64,000 bases of DNA. Origin: Rhynchopus sp. YZ270_cl-10 (Eukaryota > Euglenozoa > Diplonemea > Diplonemida > Diplonemidae). The first letter of the stretch is position 1, and each line of letters begins with the position of its first letter. Shown here piece after piece: positions 54,701-64,000 of the stretch. The DNA lies in NCBI GenBank assembly GCA_964035575.1, contig OZ037850.1, positions 372,001 to 436,000 of the forward strand. The letters run 5' to 3'. The translations under genes were made by a program, and so were the position numbers. A model generated the notes under the pieces. The model saw nothing but the letters and a program-made list of their open reading frames with translations, searched no databases and was not told the origin of the DNA.

Positions 54701-54957
54701 GCAAGGCGTTTGTTGAAGTGGAAGAGCTGCGGAAGGGAGACCGCTTCATGAGAAAATTCCAGCTGTTTTGCGCAGTGTGCGCGTTTCATTATGCTTCCCA
54801 GACGGAGGCTTGTAGACTTCACAACGCGTCCCGTCTTATCAGCAAAGCTCTTCCGATCTATTTGAGAACGGAGTCGCATGAGGTGACTGAAGAAGATGAC
54901 TGCATCCTGCTGGACGTCCCACTCCTCTTCGGATGCATGCATCATTTTGTGCTCCAT
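51712..54957 (-). CDS. large unknown protein, about 1080 residues
   Basis: A long frame from the ATG at 54957, the first real ATG (MEHKMMHASEEEWDV). The first 600 residues form a helical globular region with LPQLFHFNKRLAHVFLALLG, FLEGLVWAMCGTGAAHGRDF and VRLRIQYRLLMNLAKFHKVE. Then come a polyQ/PK linker (about 650-680), a second compact region (SIARESFEALSAIDEALFYL, AYFYGEKRRGIKSDRHFNTF), a Lys/Glu-rich segment with a Pro run, and a beta-rich C-terminus (FNPPTLRVVGCVEQCTVYAI). I recognise no family. A donor-like GTATGT occurs at 51820 after CCT CG; splicing there to an acceptor at 51715 would replace the last 36 residues, so the C-terminus is uncertain. A GTTCAG acceptor-like site lies 12 bases before the ATG. 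Confidence 0.78.
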   Translation of the reverse strand: MEHKMMHASEEEWDVQQDAVIFFSHLMRLRSQIDRKSFADKTGRVVKSTSLRLGSIMKRAHCAKQLEFSHEAVSLPQLFHFNKRLAHVFLALLGRDLRKLHYKMHPSTQPPCFSSVSEAEIYPPLHNRTDEYTEVTLDAPTIDAVSRSECALGVKDLFYDAQVENSMVGGGLPPDGASAADIYGSGTFKISIQELKRVSKSARVAVGSVLPPAFLEGLVWAMCGTGAAHGRDFFSLRRNIPLKEICCENRINALKQFHFDVLCSAEMHLATLNAANNAEAKTADTLEGTALRSAIFTAEENLKQSERNVASLDNLKQNNALEYEVDNFLKKVKHDPVAYGFPCASKVNECITRPLSVLCESMCTSTEGYSFVDGCSQRYNQIIAKTPESFALFGVSRLADTQCASVDIVSLRVRLRIQYRLLMNLAKFHKVEYISSVVTFAEPPFGVSMSSLREASLKALLDVLCSDGGGSHNASTPFLHLQCWYLYCESEAAKLECQTILDRHKSQSSKQLRANIILHERDPKFLAVELCKRGCATALIYGTDINELLLGHPGGSWEEGRGNSGFGLKEDIAATTTLLLNSSAIVGREHFLAERILYEDTEGWNETRLSDITERISFEEKQQQQQQQRLQPKTQPEQKPKPAASVATPTPAPTATMVSLTYQEESCIVEVSSLTDALSIARESFEALSAIDEALFYLAYFYGEKRRGIKSDRHFNTFVSLALKSAVRMDGDIPELEVVQRKRAKQNSKSEKHSKEKPERQKRAKEVAAPPEEVEEVNTEAVPPPPPALPIPQTAPPDPEEAKQEVKKCKGRLSELLKEQEEFEELKEWKKEHAEVEIRAVVGANAPILKKTIVLNRRELSSLDTLIPVIHGEISYNPDIFFYERGDMVAITSDAILQTFIAERWDCLLFFTKPKRLVSLRPLKPTPDEESAIITMTFNPPTLRVVGCVEQCTVYAISDTVATVLAPTALHGCVGGGIRKGRAKRKVELHFEALPQPHWGATYSNIFCDQTTQSVLFSSVLDAMYDTGGWVMNDTSSCTCPVEVPRYVFYIVHEPHHYQKQTIHIKSLGPFSTPLLYLSIQ

Positions 54958-54975
54958 CTTCAAAAAACTGAACAA

Positions 54976-56865
54976 GGTAGCATGCAGGGGGTCTGAATTT
55001 TTTTTCGAATTTTATTCCATTGTGCAGAGAGAAGGGATGTGTTGGGGAATAGGTCTGTGGTCGATGTTGGTGGAGAAAGAAGAGGAAAAAAAGTAGAGTT
55101 GAAATACAAAAGCCCTCTCGTGAACAGTGTACCTTTTGGTACAATGATCAGCTGTACCGGGGGGTGGACACCCAACCACGCAGTCCTACAATCCATTTCG
55201 TGGTTTACATCTTGCTCTACTCCCGCTTCCACTCATCAGCCAGATGAACGGGGATCATTGCAAACACAGGGACATGAATCCTGTGTGATGTAGGTGATTT
55301 TGGGGTGACTAAGCCCCGAAAAATTTTTTGTACAACGTGGCGATGCACGAGCCTGATGTGTGAAGATTGGATGCCAGTCGCAGTCGTAGCCTATAAGTCC
55401 GGGTGCACCCTAATGGAAAGGAGGCCCCGTGATGAGAAGATGGCAGATGCGGGAAATGGGTTCTAAATAATGAGAGAAGAGGGTTTTTAGAAAGAAAAAA
55501 TGGGGGTCTTTTCACAATTTTTTTTGGTGCTTTTTTTGTATCTTTTTTGCTTTTTTTTTGAAGTCGGGTCAAACTTTTGAGACTTATATTTTTCTTTGTT
55601 TTTTATTTTTGTCTTTTTTTTTGTATTCTTTTTGCCAACGACCTCCCTTACCCCCTTTTCTGGGTATGGGGATCTCTATATAATACGAACATACAGCAAA
55701 AAAGAGAGAAAAAAATAGCACGATTTGGTGTGGCTGAAGGGGGGTGATTCGCACTTCTTGCATACTTCTGTGCACTTTGTGCGTGCCCCACCCATTCAGC
55801 GACACCACGGTTTGTTTAAAATTTGTTAAACTATAGGTTCGGTGTGCCTAAGATGAATGAGCCTAGGCTCAAACGCATCTTACAAAGCTATTTTTTTGTT
55901 TTTGTTTTGTTTTGTTTTTTTTGTGAGTGAAGAAAAAAAATGGTTCCAAAAGGTTGTTTTCCAAAAAAAATGGGGTTCGGGAATTTGCATTGATAGCCCA
56001 TCGAGGGTGGGTTCTGTACTCAATATCAGTTTTTTTTAAATTTTTTTGTTCGATCAGGTGAGGGTAAGAGGTGAACCTCTGTTTTCCATTCTAAGAAGAG
56101 ATTTCTTTAAAACGCAGAATGCCTTTGTGTGTAAAACGCTTAAAGCAAGAAAGCCTGATAGACGAATGTGCGTTGCACACTCCTACCTTGAAGCAAGAGA
56201 AGCCTGCTGGAAATCTGCCTTCATAGATTACCTGAATAATAGACCACGACAAGAACGCACACTGAAACACAAACACAAATGTTTTTTTTTTAAAGATGAG
56301 AAAGCCGTGTATTTCAACAATCATATTGTGTTGGGTGTGAGTTAAACTTAGTTTCCATGATAACTGTAATTCAAAGCTATCACAAAAGTGACTGTTTGCC
56401 GTGTCGGGGAAGTGGGTGTATAGGAAAAAGGGAAACAAAAGAAACAAAAATGTTGAAAATTCGGAGGGTATCCTGCACAAGAACAAAGGCAACACCGTTC
56501 CTACATAATTTCGAAAGAAAGAAAAAAAAAAAAAAAAGAAAACTGGAAAAGATGCATGCACAAAGCATCCAAAATATAATCAAACAAAAGGTGCCGTACA
56601 GTGCACAAAAAAAAACACACACACAATTCCTTTTTTCTCCACATCACAAAAAAACAACAAAACACTGCCGCACTCGGGGACAGAACCACAACAAAAAATT
56701 GGGAAAATTTTACCCTTTTAAAATTATTTTCATATACTTTCTATAGAAGGCATAATAGGGTCCCTTTAAAAAAAAAACGTTTTTTTTTTTTTCCCTTCTT
56801 TTGAACAATCAACCATTCACAAATTTTTAATATTGACCCATTAATTCTACCCAAATTTTTCAACT
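54976..56865. other. intergenic
   Basis: Contains a family E copy (55099-55212), a hairpin at 55852-55882 (AAGATGAATGAGCCTAGGCT, CAAACGCATCTT) and T- or A-rich sequence. No gene supported. Confidence 0.6.
55099..55212 (+). repeat. family E dispersed element, copy 3
   Basis: TTGAAATACAAAAGCCCTCT, CTGTACCGGGGGGTGGACAC, CAATCCATTTCGTGGTTTAC. Nearly identical to the 3769 copy, over 50 kb away. Confidence 0.88.
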
Positions 56866-59966
<3,101 letters not shown>

Positions 59967-61619
59967 TCAGTTCCTGGCGTTGGCGCAGGCCTTCTTCACG
60001 GCCGAAACCATGAGCGGGAAGTTTGGTGTTCCGAGTCCTGTGGACGCGTCCCATCCCTTGATGGCCTCCCATCCCTCGGTGTTCTTGCCAATGGCGTTGG
60101 TGCCCTTGGTCACGTCACGGAAGATCTGCGGGTTCTGGTAGAAGAGGGGGTTGGCAAACCCGAGGGTCTTCCCGGACTCAGCAAGGCAGACTTCGTTCAG
60201 CAGGGTCACAATGCCTCCGAAGGTCGGGGACGACGCAGAGGTACCGCCGACAGCCTCGAGAAGCCCGTGCCACATGACTGTGAAGGACTGGCCAAGGGTC
60301 GACACGTCAGGGGAGCCACGGCCGCCGGTGGCGTAGGACAGCTTCGGGAGCGACACAGTGTTCAGGTAGGTCGCAATGTCGTCAGTCTGGTACGACGGGG
60401 CGTCAAAGTCGTAGGAGAACCCTCCGCCCGATCCGAACTGTGTGGTGGCCTCCTCAGCGCCAGACGTGCCGTGCTGGAACCAGGTCGACCCAACAGCCAC
60501 GCAGTACGGGAGCGATGCGGGGTACGCCGGGCTCAGCTTGCCTGCGTTGATGCCCTGGCGGGTCGAGTGGCCACTGCCGTCGTCTCCGCTCGAGATCATC
60601 ACAGTGATACCAAGGGCGGCCAGCTTCTGCACGTCCACGCTGAAACGCGCAATCAGCGACTTCTCGCAGAAGTCGATCTTCTGGGATCCGTAGCTGATGC
60701 TGATCACAGACGGGTGCTCGGCCTCCGAGGACACGTTCCCGGCAAACTCAATCAGGTCTGCGCAGAAGTCGGTTCCGGGGTACGAGTACACCCACGTTGG
60801 GGCACCGCCAATCGGCACCATGTACTCGGTGTCAAGCATCGACTCCACACCCGGCAGGATCTGCTTGTCCTTCCCGATGTACTTTGCGATCTTGCAGTCG
60901 GCACCACCGTCGTACTTCTCGCAGAAGTTCGCAAGGTCAGAGTCGCTCACGTACTGGCCCTGGAACTGCGCAATCGCCTGGATGTTCGACTTGCCGCTGG
61001 CAGGCACAGCAGAGATGTTGTAGGTGGTGCGCAGGAACGGGGGTGTCACGTCTCCGGCAACCTGCACGTTCTCCTTCACGAGCGGTGCGGACACGGGGTC
61101 GAGGGGGAAGCCGTGGAATCCGGAGAAGGTCTCGACAACGGCAGCGACCTCTGCGGGCAGGCGCACTCCGCCGGTTGCGCGCGCAATCCTCTGCCCAGTC
61201 GTGTGCTCAAAGGTCTCAAACGCAGACTGCGACATGTGCGACAGCTGCTCCAGCGTCGCCTCAATCCTGATGTGGTCGCCGTGCGGGTGCTCCACCACAG
61301 TGCGGATGCCGTGCTCGGCCAGCCACTTCTTCACCACAGCCGTGTTCTGTGCCGACGGGCGCACCATGTTTCCGACCTCCTCGTAGGACGGGTAGTTCAG
61401 GTAGTTCGCGCTCTTCGGGTTCGAGACGTCGTCCACAAGCTGCTGCAGGGCCTTGGGGTTCGCACGCTTCATCCCAATCACAACGTTGTCGTAGACCTGG
61501 TTCGTGTCCATGTCAGCGTCCACCTTGCTCCACCCGAGTGGGGTGTTGATGGTGGTGTGCACCTTCACAAGCTCTGCCGATGAGAGTGCCGCAAGCACGG
61601 CAAGGCACAAGACACGCAT
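59967..61619 (-). CDS. secreted sedolisin (S53) serine-carboxyl peptidase, TPP1-like
   Basis: The ATG at 61619 is preferred because it starts a clear signal peptide (MRVLCLAVLAALSSAE), giving 550 residues. An activation prodomain occupies about 20-180. The catalytic domain shows the sedolisin triad: E259 and D263 in VESMLDTEY, and S461 in GGTSASSPTFGG, with the oxyanion aspartate in SSGDDGSG (D346 or D347). The C-terminal calcium loop RDVTKGTNA...GWDASTGLGTPN is present (D502, D524). Such enzymes act at acid pH in lysosomes or phagosomes or outside the cell, releasing tripeptides or acting as endopeptidases. Intronless and GC-rich. Neighbours suggest no operon-like role. The frame upstream of the ATG lacks signal character and is taken as leader. 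Confidence 0.95.
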   Translation of the reverse strand: MRVLCLAVLAALSSAELVKVHTTINTPLGWSKVDADMDTNQVYDNVVIGMKRANPKALQQLVDDVSNPKSANYLNYPSYEEVGNMVRPSAQNTAVVKKWLAEHGIRTVVEHPHGDHIRIEATLEQLSHMSQSAFETFEHTTGQRIARATGGVRLPAEVAAVVETFSGFHGFPLDPVSAPLVKENVQVAGDVTPPFLRTTYNISAVPASGKSNIQAIAQFQGQYVSDSDLANFCEKYDGGADCKIAKYIGKDKQILPGVESMLDTEYMVPIGGAPTWVYSYPGTDFCADLIEFAGNVSSEAEHPSVISISYGSQKIDFCEKSLIARFSVDVQKLAALGITVMISSGDDGSGHSTRQGINAGKLSPAYPASLPYCVAVGSTWFQHGTSGAEEATTQFGSGGGFSYDFDAPSYQTDDIATYLNTVSLPKLSYATGGRGSPDVSTLGQSFTVMWHGLLEAVGGTSASSPTFGGIVTLLNEVCLAESGKTLGFANPLFYQNPQIFRDVTKGTNAIGKNTEGWEAIKGWDASTGLGTPNFPLMVSAVKKACANARN

Positions 61620-61889
61620 TGTTCCACAAAAATATGTTCTTCTCAAGTCCTGTCGTGTGGGTGTTGGGTGTGTGGGAGGCATTGAACTGGATCGTCCTTG
61701 CGGTGGGGGAAAGAGATTAAACCAAGATGTAAAAAGGTGAAGGTTCTCTCTTTGCGTTTCCAATGTAACACATGTGGTGATGTAATGCAACGTTTTTGAG
61801 GCTAGAAAGAAAACTTATGAATCATGCACGCTACAGTGCTTTGTGACCTCCACCTATCCACTATCCAGAGGCATCAGCAACCATGAACA

Positions 61890-62906
61890 CTACGCTGTCA
61901 CGTCATCCAATACTTCTCCTTGAACACCGTACCACTTCCCGCACTTCGGAACATAACCGTCTGCTTCGCCTGCAGATGCGAATGTGAATGGGCGCGACTC
62001 TGAGTCATTACTCTCGGAGTTTAGCAACTGAAAGTGAAGGTGCGGCTCGGGACAGAACCCGACATCGCCACTCTTCGCGATGACATCACCACGCGACACT
62101 TTGTCACCTACCTTCACTGCAATCGAATTTGTTGCCAGATGCACATATTCTGCCACCCCTGCGGGGTCTCCTTTGGCGTCCACTAGGGCAATGGTGACAC
62201 TATTCCACTTGAACAACGTGGACACATGCACACCCGACACTGTGTTCTCATCCTGCGCCGCAACCACCACACCGTCCGCCACTGCAACAATGGGCGTCCC
62301 CACGGGGCACCTGAAGTCAACAGAATGGTAGTTTCCTGCAAAGTGGTGGGTGAATGCGGAGCCGTAGCCTTGGGTGCAGAGGAATCTGTCGCCGTGGAGT
62401 GGAAAGGAGAGGTTTTTGTGTGAATCAGCGGGAGGCATGCTTGGTGAGGAGTGTTTGGTGACGTCCTGCACGTCGGAGTCGATCTTGATGTCGTCGAGAG
62501 ACGACTCAGGGAGCGTGCAAAGGTCGAGGATGGTGCACGGTGGCACAACAGCGATGAATGTGATGCAGTCCTGCACAGTGCCCGCCGCATCTCTGAACGT
62601 GCTATGTGTCAGGGTTGCGCCGGAAGCCCCAACAACACCCCTCGCAGACTCACCCGCAACAGATATGGTGAACGACAAAGGCTTCTCCTGTACGTTCACA
62701 GCAGACAGCGAACCACTCCCAGGGTCCATCGCAATTTCTGGTACTTCACTAGAGTCCAGCCCCGGAGGCAGTTCTTCTGTCCCAAGCCACCACCGTGACT
62801 TCCGTGGCAACGTCTGGTCAACCACGTGGCATCCGATGGTGGCATCCTTAAAAAACTGCTGGGATGCCCCGTTTTCTGTCCCCTTCGACTTTCTTTTTCT
62901 GGTCAT
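61890..62906 (-). CDS. M23/LytM-family metallopeptidase-like protein
   Basis: From the ATG at 62906 (MTRKRKSKGTENG) the product has 338 residues. Residues about 165-315 form a LytM/M23 domain: H194-SV-D197 in NYHSVDFRCPVGTPIVAVAD (first zinc ligands), YVHL (H256) and HLH 289-291 in GFCPEPHLHFQLL. All zinc ligands and the catalytic histidine are kept, so it may be active. M23 enzymes cleave glycine-containing peptides of bacterial peptidoglycan or elastin; a eukaryotic copy suggests lateral gain, perhaps for attacking bacteria. No signal peptide: the N-terminus is basic and polar, which is odd for that role. The N-terminal half is not recognised. CTCCCTCTACTTTTACTCAG, 18 bases before the ATG, is the clearest acceptor-like site in the window. 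Confidence 0.88.
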   Translation of the reverse strand: MTRKRKSKGTENGASQQFFKDATIGCHVVDQTLPRKSRWWLGTEELPPGLDSSEVPEIAMDPGSGSLSAVNVQEKPLSFTISVAGESARGVVGASGATLTHSTFRDAAGTVQDCITFIAVVPPCTILDLCTLPESSLDDIKIDSDVQDVTKHSSPSMPPADSHKNLSFPLHGDRFLCTQGYGSAFTHHFAGNYHSVDFRCPVGTPIVAVADGVVVAAQDENTVSGVHVSTLFKWNSVTIALVDAKGDPAGVAEYVHLATNSIAVKVGDKVSRGDVIAKSGDVGFCPEPHLHFQLLNSESNDSESRPFTFASAGEADGYVPKCGKWYGVQGEVLDDVTA

Positions 62907-62923
62907 TTTCAATGTGTGTTGTT

Positions 62924-62970
62924 TCTGAGTAAAAGTAGAGGGAGAAGGGAGGAGGGGAAAAAAATGAAAT
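62924..62970 (-). promoter_or_regulatory. splice-acceptor-like leader site of the M23 gene
   Basis: On the minus strand, TTTTTTTCCCCTCCTCCCTT, CTCCCTCTACTTTTACTCAG, then AAACAACACACATTGAAAATG with the start codon. A textbook pyrimidine tract and AG with an A-rich 18-base leader after it. Confidence 0.6.
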
Positions 62971-63125
62971 GTTTTGCGGAGTTTTTTGAGAATATAAGGG
63001 GCGCTTCGTACAAGAAAGAAAAAAAGATAGAAAAGATGAAAGAGCACCCTACCCTATACAGATCTTACAAAGGGTGAGGTGGCAACAGGCTGTATTGGAT
63101 GCTCGATGTATTTCATCCGTTAGAC

Positions 63126-63280
63126 ATGGATGGCACCTACCGGGTATCGTGAAAAACTGGGTTTTGCAAATATCAGATTCATTACAGGGTATTAAATACC
63201 GGGTTTTTATGACCCATTTGGACCCGGTAATAAAGAATTTAAAACCTGGTAATTCCCGGTACCCGTTACCGTCCATCCAT
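63126..63280. mobile_element. short TIR element with ATGGATGG ends
   Basis: The left ATGGATGGCACCTACCGGGT and, from the right, ATGGATGGACGGTAACGGGT are inverted with a few mismatches. The interior repeats ACCGGGT and TACCGGG in both orientations. Non-coding. Confidence 0.6.
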
Positions 63281-63712
63281 TAGAATGGTTCAATTGAGGG
63301 ACAAAAATGCAGCTCCGTTCTGGATGGTAAAATACATTTTAAAACACTACGACCACAGAGAGATAGGTGAGGAAAAATGCACCAAAAAATAAACCCCTCA
63401 TTTTTTTTTTTTTCGCTGTGTTGGGCGTCCTTAAAACAAAGATGGAGCTTTGGAAGAGGAGTGGGCCTTGTTGGGGTACACCATCTTCAAATCTCTTGGA
63501 ATAAAAAAAAATGAGGGCAATCAGATGCACAAAAGTTATCGGGGGGATTGCTTTTTTGAAAGATCGGTGCAAATCCTTTTCACATAAAAAAAATGTTCTT
63601 TGTGAAAATGAGTTGAACCCGTCTCAAAGCATGGCGTCATTTCGAAAGCCGCTAAAGTGGCGCTTGGGGTGTAGGGTTAAAAAGAAGGAAAAAAACAAAA
63701 AAAAAGTTTATA

Positions 63713-63747
63713 AGATGATCCTAAGCCTCTCGTGCTTAGTCACCTTT
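63713..63747 (+). repeat. family A hairpin
   Basis: Identical over 35 bases to the 6141 copy although 57 kb apart, including the GTTTAT prefix. Indicates recent spread or strong constraint. Confidence 0.92.
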
Positions 63748-64000
63748 AACAAAAGAAAAAGTCTCACAAACAGCGAGGTGTGTACCGAGCAGCCTCCTTA
63801 TTCGGGTAGTGGGGGTTTTGAGGTTTTTGTGGGGGGTTTGACATTGCATCACAATGTTGCAACGAGGGAAATGGAGTTTTATGTCACTGGTGACGGTTAC
63901 TAATAAAACAGTGTTATTTTTTTTTTTGGGGGGGGGGATATAAAAATAGCCAGGGGAGCGTGATAATGGCGGGCAGCGCGAATGTTATGAATAAAACAAA

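Larger units (their letters stand above)
62971..64000. other. intergenic at right edge
   Basis: Contains a TIR element (63126-63280) and a type family A hairpin (63713-63747). The frame at 63511-63903 runs through the hairpin and is not supported. Nothing else recognised up to the edge. Confidence 0.55.

Noticed and set aside
60267-61583. 438-residue plus-strand open frame
   Set aside because: Antisense shadow of the sedolisin gene.

Overview
This window is nuclear DNA of a repeat-rich, probably free-living protist. Genes of eukaryotic type (LSM14/SCD6, PX-domain proteins, a Golgi glycosyltransferase, a sterol-desaturase-family oxidase) are split by short GT-AG introns that nearly all begin GTATG; I could place seven with matching reading phase, plus weaker ones. 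All sixteen genes I can support lie on the minus strand, so the window is one directional gene cluster read from right to left. Most genes also have a pyrimidine tract and an AG a few to about 50 bases before the start codon. One-way gene arrays with splice acceptors before each start recall spliced-leader trans-splicing organisms such as Euglenozoa (diplonemids). That placement is inference: no spliced-leader gene is visible here.

Layout. 1-20 kb: a partial gene at the left edge; a foldback element; a tail-anchored VIT-domain gene with a decayed copy of its last exon beside a GGGGA satellite; a tandem-PX gene in four exons; LSM14/SCD6 in five exons; a fatty-acid/sterol hydroxylase; a PX plus Hsp20 fusion. 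20-35 kb: no convincing host gene. It holds TIR elements, foldback elements with internal tandem arrays, a 28S rRNA fragment, satellites, homopolymers and GC-rich coding-like scraps. 35-55 kb: two paralogous short zinc-finger proteins; a type II membrane glycosyltransferase whose two introns each hold a Tc1/pogo-like element; a 917-residue conserved protist protein; two small unknown proteins; a 1080-residue unknown protein. 56.8-63 kb: three apparently intronless, GC-richer enzyme genes: monomeric NADP-isocitrate dehydrogenase, a secreted sedolisin protease and an M23 (LytM) peptidase. The first and last have mainly bacterial relatives.

Spaces between genes and introns are packed with short dispersed elements. 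At least eight families of 45-170 bp recur, many of them imperfect hairpins (the commonest has CTAAGC and GCTTAG arms and about 17 copies). Longer elements include a hAT-type insertion with an 8-bp target duplication nested in another repeat, and several TIR elements whose interiors are simple tandem arrays. SCD6 and the two zinc-finger proteins suggest post-transcriptional control, which would suit polycistronic transcription, but no pathway links the genes in the window.
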